Source of the DNA: an uncultured Flavobacteriaceae bacterium
GTDB lineage: Bacteria; Bacteroidota; Bacteroidia; Flavobacteriales; Flavobacteriaceae
Reading direction: 5' to 3'
Assembly: GCA_947489085.1 (NCBI GenBank)
Contig: CANLCJ010000028.1
Location: 1-60,290, forward strand
Length of the DNA: 60,290 nt
The position numbers and the translations under genes are program-made. This document shows positions 8,136 through 17,259 of this stretch, piece by piece. The stretch's first letter is position 1. Every line of letters starts with the position of its first letter. Below the pieces are notes generated by a model. The model was not told where the DNA came from and did no database searches. It saw only the letters and a program-made list of their open reading frames with translations.

Positions 8136-8173
8136 AAAAAGCGACAAAAGCACACTAACTCGTTTTGCTTTTT
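8136..8173 (+). terminator. Weak terminator after the EamA gene
   Basis: AAAAAGC (8136-8142) pairs with GCTTTTT (8167-8173), supported by an inner CAAAA/TTTTG pairing with mismatches. The T tract is within the right arm. Confidence 0.4.
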
Positions 8174-8376
8174 AATATGACATAAAAAACATTGTGTGTT
8201 CTTCTTATATGATGGATAACATTTTTGTATAAATATGTTGAATTATTTTTCGCTAGTCTAAGACAAAAAATTAAAGGCTTAGCCTTAGTTAAGGTTATAT
8301 TTTTCAACATGAGAATAGTAGCAAAAGAAACAACATAAATGCGAAATTTTTGTTTGTAAATCGTATTATAAAATAA

Positions 8377-8401
8377 AAAATCCTGCCAGAAGCAGGATTT
8401 T
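8377..8401 (-). terminator. Terminator of the intradiol-dioxygenase-like gene
   Basis: Perfect 10-bp arms AAAATCCTGC and GCAGGATTTT around a 5-nt loop. The A/T flanks allow function in both directions. Confidence 0.85.
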
Positions 8402-8425
8402 AAATTATAGTAAGTTGTCTTATAC

Positions 8426-9022
8426 TTACAAATGGTGTATCTCGTCGCTTAAAACTATATCACGTGTGCCAATTAGCATTCCATGATCGTCACGTTCTAG
8501 TTTTAAGATGTTATTTAAGCCGTATTTTGCTATTTTCTTTCTACAAGATTTACTCAACATAGGGTCGTTATCGAAAACAAATTGATTAATACTATATGTT
8601 TTATCTGTAGAAGGTTCTTGTATCATTCCATGAATTTGTTTCATAGATTTGCCAGACCAGTAAGTCCCTGGTACAAACGTGTAAAATGTATAACGGCCAT
8701 TCTCATCGGTTCTTGCCCAACCTTCGTGCCTAAGCACACGTTTCCCATCTACTTTTTGAGCGTGGTACTCGCCTTCTTCATCTGCTTGATAAATGTAAAG
8801 AATAACATTTTTTGCTGGTGTTTTACCATCACTTTCGTAGATGATACCTGTAATTTTTAATTTTTCTTTTTGTGTTTGAAAACCAGGTATTGTATCTGTA
8901 TCGCTTACTGCTTTAGATTTAAAATCGTAGACAACAGATCGTTTTCTCTGGTTTTTAGAGGGCTCTTGTGCAAATGTCGCGGCACACACAACTAGAGCAA
9001 GTGTTAAGATTAAATTTTTCAT
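8426..9022 (-). CDS. Exported intradiol ring-cleavage dioxygenase-like protein
   Basis: 198 residues with a signal peptide (MKNLILTLALVVCAATFAQ). The mature part resembles the C-terminal catalytic domain of intradiol dioxygenases: ITGIIYESDGKTPAKNVILYI, then GWARTDENGRYTFYTFVPG, then QIHGMIQEP where the family has its His-x-His iron ligands. Only one His of that pair is evident (QIH), so the iron site may be altered and activity is uncertain. Secreted intradiol-like proteins are common in Bacteroidota with unknown substrates. It is monocistronic, leftward, with a strong terminator at 8377. Confidence 0.8.
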   Translation of the reverse strand: MKNLILTLALVVCAATFAQEPSKNQRKRSVVYDFKSKAVSDTDTIPGFQTQKEKLKITGIIYESDGKTPAKNVILYIYQADEEGEYHAQKVDGKRVLRHEGWARTDENGRYTFYTFVPGTYWSGKSMKQIHGMIQEPSTDKTYSINQFVFDNDPMLSKSCRKKIAKYGLNNILKLERDDHGMLIGTRDIVLSDEIHHL

Positions 9023-9173
9023 AAGAGACTAAGTGGATTAATTGCCATAAAATTAGAAATTTAAAACCCTTTTAGTTACAAAAAATCGTAAAACAGTAAA
9101 AATAATCGATTAGTGAATTGTTTGTTTTAAATTATGTATGAAACGACATAAAAATTTATACTAATGGGCCCTG

Positions 9174-9830
9174 TTAGAGTTTAAAAATTTCTGTATCGGT
9201 AAATGCATAATTTATACAAGATTTTGGCGGATTATTTGTATTTAACCCTGTGAAAAGACTAAATGCTGGCAGTATAAGTTGTTGTTTGTTAATTTGATAG
9301 CAAGGTAATTTTATACGTTGCTTAGCCATCCCTTTTAAAAACACACCTGGATGTGTATGTCCTGAAATGTAAAAATTAGTATCTTGCGCTTCTATTTGGG
9401 TTTTATCGTGGGTAAACACAAAAGGCGACAGCTCTAGTTCTTCTTTTATAATTTTGATATTTAAATGCTCATAAAGTCTTAAGAGAGATCGATCGTGATT
9501 CCCTTTAACTAGTAAAATTTGCAGAGAAGTATAGTGTTTTATCCAGGTTTTAAAACGCGTAACATCTGCGTTAAACTCTGCATGAAACAAATCGCCAACA
9601 ACCATAAGCGTTTCTGGTTTAAAACGATCTATTAAATACCCTAAACGTTGTAAATCTTTATCTAAAACCTCTAAAGAAATTGGTATTCCACTTTTTCTAA
9701 AATGTGCTGTTTTTCCAATATGCACATCAGATAAAATCAGCATTTTTTGGGCTGGCCAATAAACGGCTCTTAAGTTGGTAAGTATAAGGGGTTCTGTTTT
9801 ACAAATTACTGTTGTTTCGCAAATTTGCAT
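9174..9830 (-). CDS. pdeM: LIG-associated metallophosphoesterase PdeM
   Basis: 218 residues. It carries the calcineurin-like phosphoesterase motifs in order: LSDVHIGK, VGDLFHAE, KGNHDRS and GHTHPGV, which hold the His/Asp/Asn two-metal site. The family name is ligase-associated DNA damage response endonuclease PdeM. It is the last gene of the four-gene LIG operon, starting 2 nt after the helicase stop, and probably processes nucleic-acid ends or cyclic phosphates for the repair ligase. Length is typical for the family. Confidence 0.93.
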   Translation of the reverse strand: MQICETTVICKTEPLILTNLRAVYWPAQKMLILSDVHIGKTAHFRKSGIPISLEVLDKDLQRLGYLIDRFKPETLMVVGDLFHAEFNADVTRFKTWIKHYTSLQILLVKGNHDRSLLRLYEHLNIKIIKEELELSPFVFTHDKTQIEAQDTNFYISGHTHPGVFLKGMAKQRIKLPCYQINKQQLILPAFSLFTGLNTNNPPKSCINYAFTDTEIFKL

Positions 9831-9832
9831 AG

Positions 9833-12280
9833 TTAGTCTACGTTTTGGGTTTGCTGTTTTATGCGCGCTATACGTGCCTCTAAACTCTCGTTACTCATAG
9901 CATTTCTTAAACTATCTACTTTTATAGGAAAACTTAATGGCGTAAAGGCTTTGGCTTGTTTAATTACAATTTTGCTTTTAGAAATACGCTCGAAAGCGGC
10001 TTGCAAACGCACTTCTTCTAATTGTTGATTAAAAACTTCTGTATAGGCTTGACGTAGCAAAAGGTTATTGGGTTCGTAATCTTCTAAAACTCTAAATATT
10101 AAACTTGACGATGACTGCAAACTTTTATTGTTTTGCCTAGATCCTGGTCTCGACTGCACTACCAAGCCTGCTATAACGGCAATGTCTCTAAACGTTCTGG
10201 ATGCCATTTCAGATGCGTTTATGCTGGCACTGATGTCTTCCATAAGGTTTGTTTTAGATAATAATGCGTCTACATTTGTAGCGTCTAGTGGTATGGGCTG
10301 GTCGCTTAGCAATTCAAAACCATAATCGTTCATGGCTATTGTAAAACTTAAAGGGGTTATTTTACCCAATCGGTAAGCCATTAGGGCAGCTATAACTTCG
10401 TGGACTAGCCTGCCTTCAAACGGATACATGAACAGGTGGTAACCGTCTTTGGTTGTTATTAATTCTATTAAAAATTCGTTGGATTTTGGAATATGAGACT
10501 TATCGTTTTGATTCGCTATTAAAGGGTGTAAAAATTTAAGTTCTCTTTCTCTTATTCCTGGAGATAATGCCTCTGCTAATTTTATACGCAAAAAATGACT
10601 TAGGTGCGATGTTAATGGTAACCGTCCGCCTAACCAGCTGGGCGTTATTGCTTTTTTGGACTTGCTGCGTTTTACATACACTGTCATATCCTTTATATGC
10701 ATCATTTCTAATACTCTACCTGCTAAAATAAAACTGGATTTAGGCTTTAATTTTGAAATAAAATACTCTTCTATCACCCCAATATATCCTCCAGACCTAA
10801 ATTTCACCCTTAACATGGCATCGCTAACAATGGCACCAATATTCATACGGTGTAGCATGCTTATACGTCTATTCTTCACCTTATAAAGTCCGTCTTCATC
10901 TAGAATTACTTTATGAAACTCTTCGTAAGCTTTTAAAGTTTCTCCGCCTTGTGTTATAAATTGTATCGCCCAATTAAATTCGTCTTGGTTTAAGTAAGAG
11001 AAAGCATGTGTTTGCTTTAAAATATTAAAGGCTTTTTCCTTTATAAATCCTTCTCCTGTAGCTAGTGTGACTAAAAATTGAACCATAACGTCGTAACAAA
11101 GCACCATGGGACTACGCGATTCGGTTTTATTTTGCTTAACAGCTTCTTTAAGTGCGGCCACTTCTATTAACTCTAAGGAGTGTGTAGGTACAAAGTAGAT
11201 TTTAGAGGTTTCGTAGGGCGAATGCCCGCTGCGCCCTGCCCTTTGCATAAATCTTGCTACACCTTTTGCAGAGCCTATTTGAATGATACAATCTACGGGT
11301 TTAAAATCTACACCTAAATCTAGAGAAGATGTACAAATTACAGCTTTTAGCTGCCCGCTGGAAATGCTATCTTCTATCCAATGCCTCAATTTTAAGTCTA
11401 TCGAACCATGGTGTATAGCGAGCAACCCAGCCAATTCTGGTGCTGCTTCCAATATAATTTGATACCATAACTCGCTTTGTCCTCTCGTATTTGTAAAAAT
11501 TAAGGTTGTGGTGTTAGTTTTAATTATGGGTATAATTTTAGAGCTCATGGAGGCCCCCAAATGTCCAGACCATGGCAAAACATCTACAGTGTCTGGTAAT
11601 AAGGATTCTATTTTTAGTTTTTTCCTTTCTTTGGCCTTTACCATCGTAGTTTTTAAGTGCGAGTAGGGTATTAAAACATCTTGTGCTTCTTCTAAATTTC
11701 CTATGGTGGCAGTTATGCCCCATACTTTTAGCTTAGGAGCTATGGTAAGTAATCTCGAAATTACCAGTTCTGTTAATACTCCTCTTTTATTGCCTAGAAG
11801 TTCGTGCCACTCGTCTACCGCTACGCATTGCAACGATGTAAACCACCGTGAGTTTCTTTTTTGCGAAAACAACAAATGCATGGTTTCTGGGGTAGTTAGC
11901 AATACGTCTGGCATTAAACGTTCTTGTTTTCGCCTTACGTTCTGTGGTGTATCGCCGTTACGCACTTGTACTTCCCAATCGAGACCTATGGCATTAACGG
12001 CCGCTTCCATAGCTTTGGCTAAATCTTTGGCTAACGAGCGTAACGGACTAATCCAAAGTAATTTTAATCCTTTTTGGTACGCTTCTGGATGGTTTAAATA
12101 CTCTATAACTACAGCTAGAAACACAGAAAATGTTTTTCCAAAACCTGTTGGTGCGATAACCATACCACTGTAACCTTTACTGTATGTTTTCCAGGTTTTA
12201 AGTTGAAATTGAAAAGGCTCCTGTTCTTGTTCGGCTAAATAGTTTTTAATGATTTTAAAGCCCTCACTCTCTTCGAACAT
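9833..12280 (-). CDS. LIG-associated DEXH-box helicase (Lhr-like)
   Basis: 815 residues. A superfamily 2 helicase core occupies about 1-420: Walker A APTGFGKT, the DEXH box DEWHEL, motif III ITATIG and motif VI RFMQRAGRSGHS. A long C-terminal region resembles the Lhr core (winged helix and beta sheet) and ends with ESLEARIARI. The family is the ligase-associated DNA damage response DEXH-box helicase, an ATP-driven nucleic-acid translocase thought to act with the adjacent ligase and nucleases. It lies 5 nt after the ligase stop and 2 nt before pdeM. Confidence 0.95.
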   Translation of the reverse strand: MFEESEGFKIIKNYLAEQEQEPFQFQLKTWKTYSKGYSGMVIAPTGFGKTFSVFLAVVIEYLNHPEAYQKGLKLLWISPLRSLAKDLAKAMEAAVNAIGLDWEVQVRNGDTPQNVRRKQERLMPDVLLTTPETMHLLFSQKRNSRWFTSLQCVAVDEWHELLGNKRGVLTELVISRLLTIAPKLKVWGITATIGNLEEAQDVLIPYSHLKTTMVKAKERKKLKIESLLPDTVDVLPWSGHLGASMSSKIIPIIKTNTTTLIFTNTRGQSELWYQIILEAAPELAGLLAIHHGSIDLKLRHWIEDSISSGQLKAVICTSSLDLGVDFKPVDCIIQIGSAKGVARFMQRAGRSGHSPYETSKIYFVPTHSLELIEVAALKEAVKQNKTESRSPMVLCYDVMVQFLVTLATGEGFIKEKAFNILKQTHAFSYLNQDEFNWAIQFITQGGETLKAYEEFHKVILDEDGLYKVKNRRISMLHRMNIGAIVSDAMLRVKFRSGGYIGVIEEYFISKLKPKSSFILAGRVLEMMHIKDMTVYVKRSKSKKAITPSWLGGRLPLTSHLSHFLRIKLAEALSPGIRERELKFLHPLIANQNDKSHIPKSNEFLIELITTKDGYHLFMYPFEGRLVHEVIAALMAYRLGKITPLSFTIAMNDYGFELLSDQPIPLDATNVDALLSKTNLMEDISASINASEMASRTFRDIAVIAGLVVQSRPGSRQNNKSLQSSSSLIFRVLEDYEPNNLLLRQAYTEVFNQQLEEVRLQAAFERISKSKIVIKQAKAFTPLSFPIKVDSLRNAMSNESLEARIARIKQQTQNVD

Positions 12281-12285
12281 TGTTA

Positions 12286-13875
12286 TTATTGTGCTTTAAT
12301 TAAACTTTTTACAGAGGCTATAGTATCAATATCTTCTACTGTTTTATCTTTCCGCCATCGTTTTATTCTGGGAAATCGTAATGCTACTCCAGATTTATGT
12401 CTGTTACTCAAGGCTATGCCTTCGAAGGCAATTTCGAAAACCAATTCTGGTTTAACAGTACGAACTGGCCCAAATTTTTCTATAGCGTTTTTAGTTACAA
12501 ATCGAGATACTTCTGTAATTTCTTTGTCTGTTAAACCCGAATAGGCTTTAGCTACTGTTACCAAAGCATCTCCGTTTTTTACAGCAAATGTATAGTCTGT
12601 GTATTTGGAGCTACGGCGTCCACTTCCTTTTTGAGCATATATCATTACCGCATCTATTGTTAATGGGTCTACTTTCCATTTCCACCAATCGCCTTTTTTT
12701 CTACCAACATGATAGGGGGAGGCTTTTTGTTTTAACATTAATCCTTCTGAGTTTATAGCTCTAGATGCCGCTCTAATAGCTTGCAAGGCTTCCCAATGGT
12801 CTGTTTGTATGCATTGAGACAGTTTAATATGTGCTAGTGCTGTGGTTGTTTTAAACAAGGCTTCCAAGCTTAAGCGCCTTTCTTCTAAAGGTTTATGTCT
12901 TATATCTTTGCCGTTATATTCTAAAATATCATAGGCGTAAAACCCAACTGGTACTTCTTCTAGTAATTTTTTGGATACATTTTTTCGATTTAAGCGCTTT
13001 TGCAAATCGTTAAATAACAGCACACTATTATTTTTTAAAGCTAAAATTTCTCCGTCTATTACAAAATCGTTTTTAAATTGCTGCATGGCATGTACCAACT
13101 CTGGAAATTGTTGGGTAACTAATTCCTCTCCTCTAGACCAGATATAAATTTCGCCGTTTCGTTTTACAATCTGTCCACGTATACCGTCCCATTTATACTC
13201 TATTTGCCATGTGTTTACAGCGCCTAGTTCATCCAGTGGTTTCTCTAAGGCATAAGCTAAACAAAATGGGTAAGGTTTGGAATTATCATAATTAATATGG
13301 GTGCCATTTATAAGTGCTTCGAAAGTAATAGAGTCGATGTCCCAATTGCCAATTATGCTATGCATAAGTTGGTTTGCATCTATTCCTGATAATTTTTCTA
13401 GTGCGTTTACTAATGTTTTTTTAGATACTCCTATCCTGAAACTTCCACCTATAAGTTTGTTAAAAATAAGCCGTTCTTGGGTTTGCAAACCAGACCAGGC
13501 GTCTAAAACATAAGCCTTCTTTTCTGCTTCTGTTTTAGGTTTTAATGCTATAATATCTTGCATCCATTGGCTTAGAGATTTTTCTATGCTATGCGTAGGC
13601 TCTGGGTGTAATAATGCTAGTGTTTCTCCTAAATCGCCAACGGTACTATAACTTTCTAAAAACAGCCACTCTGGCAAGTTTATAAGTGCCATACACCACT
13701 GTTTCATTAATGTAGATTTTACAGGTCTAGAAGGTCTCTTTCCTGTAAAAATAGCAATACACCACAATTTGTCTTTTGGGGAAGCTTTACTAAAATAATC
13801 TACCAGAGCTTGTATTTTGGCATTGGTTTTATTGGTTATTTCTACTGCATTTATAAGTGCTACAAAATCTTTCAT
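12286..13875 (-). CDS. ATP-dependent DNA ligase of the LIG operon
   Basis: 529 residues. The N-terminal DNA-binding domain (about 1-200) is followed by the nucleotidyltransferase core with motif I EYKWDGIRG, whose Lys228 is the AMP-accepting lysine, IDGEILAL (motif III), EGLMLKQKASPY (motif IV) and WWKWKVD (motif V). A C-terminal OB domain includes RFPRIKRWRKDK. It seals DNA nicks with ATP, separate from the essential NAD-dependent LigA. Its ATG overlaps the exonuclease stop by 4 nt (ATGA), so translation is coupled. Confidence 0.95.
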   Translation of the reverse strand: MKDFVALINAVEITNKTNAKIQALVDYFSKASPKDKLWCIAIFTGKRPSRPVKSTLMKQWCMALINLPEWLFLESYSTVGDLGETLALLHPEPTHSIEKSLSQWMQDIIALKPKTEAEKKAYVLDAWSGLQTQERLIFNKLIGGSFRIGVSKKTLVNALEKLSGIDANQLMHSIIGNWDIDSITFEALINGTHINYDNSKPYPFCLAYALEKPLDELGAVNTWQIEYKWDGIRGQIVKRNGEIYIWSRGEELVTQQFPELVHAMQQFKNDFVIDGEILALKNNSVLLFNDLQKRLNRKNVSKKLLEEVPVGFYAYDILEYNGKDIRHKPLEERRLSLEALFKTTTALAHIKLSQCIQTDHWEALQAIRAASRAINSEGLMLKQKASPYHVGRKKGDWWKWKVDPLTIDAVMIYAQKGSGRRSSKYTDYTFAVKNGDALVTVAKAYSGLTDKEITEVSRFVTKNAIEKFGPVRTVKPELVFEIAFEGIALSNRHKSGVALRFPRIKRWRKDKTVEDIDTIASVKSLIKAQ

Positions 13876-14888
13876 GCAGTTTCTGTTTTTTTGCCCTCAG
13901 TTTCTAATTGGTCTTCGCCGTATGCTGTTATTATTTCTTCGGCTGGTATTCCAATTTCGTTTAAATATTTAGCAAATATTGCTTGCGCCCCATGGGTTAC
14001 ATAAACTTTTTCTGCTTTAGAAGCTTTAACGGCATCTAAAAGACCATTCCAGTCGGCATGGTCGCTTACCGGAAAGCCTGCATCTACACCTTTCCACCTT
14101 TTGTTACCTCGTATCTGCATCCAGCCAGAACATATAGCTGTTGCTGCATTGGGAATGCGTTTTAATAACCGCGACCCTAAAAGTGCTGGCGGTAAAATAA
14201 CAAGCTTTCCTTCTATTTCTTTTTTATCGAAATCTGGTTCTAAAAGTATAGTTTTGGGCAATTTTAGGCCTGAAGAAGTTATTGCAGCATTAATATTGTG
14301 TATGGCTGTGTGCACGTAAATGGCGTCTATACCTTCCAGTAATTTCATAATTCTTTGAGATTTCCCTAAGGAATAACCTAGAAAAACGCTTGTTTTATGC
14401 TGCATTTTGTTTGATGCAATCCAATCTTCTATACTTTGCTTTAAAACGGTTTCTGTTTGCCACTTATAAATGGGAAGTCCAAAGGTGCTTTCTGTAATAA
14501 ATTCATGGCAGGTTACGGGTTCGTATGGCTGTGTTAGCCCATCTGGAGTCGTTTTATAATCTCCTGTAAATACCACAACAAAGCCTTTGTACTCTAACCG
14601 TATTTGAGCAGAGCCAATAATATGTCCAGCAGGATGAAAACTTAGAGTTACTCCGTTAATTTTCTTTTTTTCATTGTAGGCTAAACTTTCTACTTGTATA
14701 TCTGCACTAATACGGTGTTGTAATATGGGTTTTGTATGGTGGTGACACAAATAGTGTTGCATGCCCCACTTGGCATGATCTGCGTGCCCATGGGATATCA
14801 CTGCATAGTCTACAGGATACCAAGGATCTAAGTAAAATTTACCAGGTATGCAATAAATGCCTTTTTTAGTAAAACGAACTAATTTCAA
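13872..14888 (-). CDS. LIG-associated metallo-beta-lactamase-fold exonuclease
   Basis: 338 residues. The metallo-beta-lactamase motif SHGHADH near residue 33 and FTGDYK near 108 show the metal-binding core. GYSLGKSQ and SDHADW fit the beta-CASP/SNM1 type that cuts nucleic acids. The family is the ligase-associated DNA damage response exonuclease. It is the first gene of the LIG operon (exonuclease, ligase, helicase, PdeM), so the promoter for all four probably lies in 14889-14990. It ends in TGA, overlapping the ligase start. Confidence 0.94.
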   Translation of the reverse strand: MKLVRFTKKGIYCIPGKFYLDPWYPVDYAVISHGHADHAKWGMQHYLCHHHTKPILQHRISADIQVESLAYNEKKKINGVTLSFHPAGHIIGSAQIRLEYKGFVVVFTGDYKTTPDGLTQPYEPVTCHEFITESTFGLPIYKWQTETVLKQSIEDWIASNKMQHKTSVFLGYSLGKSQRIMKLLEGIDAIYVHTAIHNINAAITSSGLKLPKTILLEPDFDKKEIEGKLVILPPALLGSRLLKRIPNAATAICSGWMQIRGNKRWKGVDAGFPVSDHADWNGLLDAVKASKAEKVYVTHGAQAIFAKYLNEIGIPAEEIITAYGEDQLETEGKKTETA

Positions 14889-14995
14889 AGTGCTTTGCTA
14901 TTTTTTACTAAAAATACAAATTCCTTAACTGGTATGCTATAGCTTATTGAATAGCGTTAAAGTTTATTTCTTTAGAAATAGCAACTATAAGGCAT

Positions 14996-15027
14996 AAAAA
15001 AACCTCCTTAATGGAGGCTTTTTTTTA
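14996..15027 (-). terminator. Terminator after the DUF5606 gene
   Basis: The CCTCC/GGAGG stem (15003-15007 and 15013-15017) is flanked by A and T tracts, just downstream of the leftward DUF5606 gene. Confidence 0.75.
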
Positions 15028-15444
15028 TTCTTCTTCGTCTGCTTTGACCTCTTCTTCTAAAAGGTTTAGCATATTGTGCTTTTGTAGGAGGTTATACCAT
15101 TGTATTACTTTTTTTATATCGCTGGCATAAACACGATCTTCATCATAATCTGGCAAAATTTCAAAGAAATATTCTTCTAACTTGTCTTTACCGTCTTTAG
15201 GCTTTACAGAACATACATTACCTTCTTCTTTTTCCTTAATTTTACGAAGCACTTGATATAATGGTACTTCTTCACTTAAGGTGTAGATAGCTATTTCACT
15301 TAAAACACTTACATTGTTTTGTAAGCTAATAGATAACCGTTTTTGGTCTATTAATGATTCTGCAACAAAACCACCTCGTGTTTGTGTTACTAATTTATAA
15401 AGTCCCGGTTTCCCAGATATAGCTAGTACTTTTTCTAAGCCCAT
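15025..15444 (-). CDS. DUF5606 domain protein
   Basis: 139 residues, matching in start and order the DUF5606 proteins found in Bacteroidota: MGLEKVLAISGKPGLYKLV, then RGGFVAESL, ISLQNNVSVLSEIAIY and a C-terminal acidic tail. The N-terminal part has a small beta-barrel-like pattern. The function is unknown. It is followed by a terminator and preceded, 53 nt away, by def and ruvX on the same strand, an order common in the phylum, so it probably belongs to a housekeeping transcript. Confidence 0.9.
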   Translation of the reverse strand: MGLEKVLAISGKPGLYKLVTQTRGGFVAESLIDQKRLSISLQNNVSVLSEIAIYTLSEEVPLYQVLRKIKEKEEGNVCSVKPKDGKDKLEEYFFEILPDYDEDRVYASDIKKVIQWYNLLQKHNMLNLLEEEVKADEEE

Positions 15445-15497
15445 ATATTTTATTTTTTAGTGGCGCAAATATCCTATTTTTATACCCTAAAGCAAAA

Positions 15498-16088
15498 TTA
15501 TCGCTTCTTTTTTTGGTTTGGAAAACGCATCCTGTAGTCTACTCTTATCTTACCTTTAGATATATTGGCTAGCCTCCCTTTTATTAAACGCTTTTTTAAA
15601 GTGGATAATTTATCGGTAAATAACTCTCCTTCAATATGGTCGTATTCGTGTTGAATTACACGTGCTATTAACCCATCGTATGTTTCTACATGCTTTTTAA
15701 AATTCTCATCTAAATACTCTACTTTTATTTTAGGGCGTCTGTATACATCTTCTCTAACATCTGGTATACTTAAACAGCCTTCTGTAAACGCCCATTCTTC
15801 GCCATCTTCTTCTACAATCTTAGGGTTTATAAAAACTTTCTTAAAGCTTTTTAAGCGTATTTGCTCTTCTTCTGTATAGTCTTCGTCTTCAGCAAAAGGC
15901 GCAGTATCTACTAAAAATAATCGTATTGGTAAACCTATTTGTGGTGCTGCTAAGCCTACTCCCATGGCATTATACATGGTTTCGAACATATTTTCCAGCA
16001 GAGTATCTAAGTTAGGGTAATCTTTTGATATGTCTGATCCTTTCTTTTTTAATACAGGATCTCCATATGCTACTATTGGTAAAATCAT
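15498..16088 (-). CDS. def: Peptide deformylase
   Basis: 196 residues. All three metal and active-site motifs are present: GVGLAAPQIG (motif 1), EGCLSIPDV (motif 2, metal-binding Cys) and QHEYDHIEG (motif 3, HExxH, two His and catalytic Glu). The enzyme removes the N-formyl group from nascent proteins. The C-terminus ends in a basic tail. It lies 67 nt downstream of ruvX and upstream of DUF5606. Confidence 0.97.
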   Translation of the reverse strand: MILPIVAYGDPVLKKKGSDISKDYPNLDTLLENMFETMYNAMGVGLAAPQIGLPIRLFLVDTAPFAEDEDYTEEEQIRLKSFKKVFINPKIVEEDGEEWAFTEGCLSIPDVREDVYRRPKIKVEYLDENFKKHVETYDGLIARVIQHEYDHIEGELFTDKLSTLKKRLIKGRLANISKGKIRVDYRMRFPNQKKKR

Positions 16089-16155
16089 TATTATAAATAA
16101 AATTATTTTTGCAAAAGTACGACTCTTGTTTTGTATTACATTAGGCTACTTAAAA

Positions 16156-16566
16156 CTATTTAGAATATAAGTAACTTTGTAGTATTAAGGTGGCACTTAT
16201 TTCATCTACAAGTGCCTTGTTTTTTCTTTGTTTTTTGTTTAAACCACTATCTATCATAGTTTGAAAAGCCATTTTAGAGGTAAAACGCTCATCCACGCGT
16301 TTTACAGGAATGTCTGGTAGTGCTTTGCCTAATTTTTCTAAAAACTTAATTATCAGTGCTTCACTTTCAGAGGGGGTGTTATCCATTTGCTTGGGTTCTC
16401 CTACTAAAAACAACTCTACTTTTTCTTGAGATACGTAGGTTTTTAAAAATGCAATCAAGTGTTTTGTATCTACAGTAGTTAGTCCAGAAGCTATAAGTTG
16501 CATTTCGTCTGTTATGGCAATTCCTGTTCTTTTACTTCCGTAATCTATGGCTACTATTCTAGACAT
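16156..16566 (-). CDS. ruvX: RuvX/YqgF family RNase H-fold nuclease
   Basis: 136 residues, typical family length. It has the YqgF signature VAIDYGSKRTGIA at the N-terminus (first catalytic Asp), VGEPKQMDNTPSE in the middle, KRVDERFTS, and KALVDEISATLIL with the C-terminal acidic residue. The family is known as a putative Holliday junction resolvase and, in some bacteria, an rRNA 5'-end processing nuclease. It is first in a short leftward series with def and DUF5606. Confidence 0.94.
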   Translation of the reverse strand: MSRIVAIDYGSKRTGIAITDEMQLIASGLTTVDTKHLIAFLKTYVSQEKVELFLVGEPKQMDNTPSESEALIIKFLEKLGKALPDIPVKRVDERFTSKMAFQTMIDSGLNKKQRKNKALVDEISATLILQSYLYSK

Positions 16567-16639
16567 TGTTTTTTTTACAAAAGTACTTTTTCTTTAAGAA
16601 GATTAAAGTATTTTAAGTAGAAAACCCATTTTCATAAAA

Positions 16640-16662
16640 AAAGCTACTTAAAAAGCAGCTTT
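16640..16662 (-). terminator. Short hairpin terminator
   Basis: AAAGCTACTT and AAGCAGCTTT pair with one mismatch around a 3-nt loop, between the small exported protein and ruvX. Confidence 0.5.
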
Positions 16663-16685
16663 ATATAGTTTGTTTAATAGTCGAG

Positions 16686-16937
16686 TTAAGATAATTTTCT
16701 CTTGTTGGTTCTCGGGAAAATTATTTTAAAGTTCTCTACGTTTCGTTCTCTATTTAGAAAAATCCTGATATCGCTGTTTAATTTAACAACGATTGGTTTT
16801 ATAGTTACATTTTGTAATGGTGTTACAACTGTTTTTAATGAAGTTGAATCTTCATTAATAAGCTGTGCGTTTTGCGCACTTAATTTTGTGGTTAAAGATG
16901 CTGTATAGATAATAAATGTAAGGCAAATTAACTTCAT
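16686..16937 (-). CDS. Small exported protein, unknown
   Basis: 83 residues. A Sec signal peptide (MKLICLTFIIYTASLTTKLSAQ) leaves a mature peptide of about 60 residues with a strand-like centre (VTIKPIVVKLNSDIRIFL) and a basic C-terminus. No family recognised. It stands alone, divergent from dapD, with a hairpin terminator behind it. The clean signal peptide and terminator support a real gene. Confidence 0.55.
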   Translation of the reverse strand: MKLICLTFIIYTASLTTKLSAQNAQLINEDSTSLKTVVTPLQNVTIKPIVVKLNSDIRIFLNRERNVENFKIIFPRTNKRKLS

Positions 16938-17259
16938 AATACTTAAATAATTTCTTCTTCATTTCAAATATATATTTACAACGTGTTAATATCTAATATA
17001 TTAGCCATCTCGCTTTTAATTACCGATTATTAGAGCACATGTGTTATTTCTTCGATTAACTGTTAAAAAAAGTGTTTTTCTCGATAAAAATGCATATTAA
17101 CATGTATTTTACTTAAACCAGGAGCTTTTTTATATGTAAATTCTCAATTAATACCATACGCTATGCGTTTTTATAAGTAATGTTGCACCAAGAATTAAAA
17201 TGAAATCCTCATTAGTTTTTATACATTAGATATTATATTTGCTCAAAATATTATTTCTA
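16938..17259. other. Divergent promoter region (small exported protein / dapD)
   Basis: 322 bp without a gene. It contains the dapD -7 box TATATTTG (17234-17241), 18 nt before the ATG at 17260. Nothing else distinctive was seen. Confidence 0.5.
17234..17241 (+). promoter_or_regulatory. dapD -7 box
   Basis: TATATTTG fits TAnnTTTG. Transcription would begin near 17248, downstream of the alternative in-frame start at 17239, which supports the ATG at 17260. Confidence 0.6.

Larger units (their letters stand above)
7991..8425. other. Intergenic region with two terminators
   Basis: No gene seen in 435 bp between two convergent genes. It contains a weak terminator for the EamA gene (8136-8173), a small hairpin AAGGCT-t-AGCCTT near 8275, and a strong terminator for the leftward gene (8377-8401). 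Confidence 0.5.
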
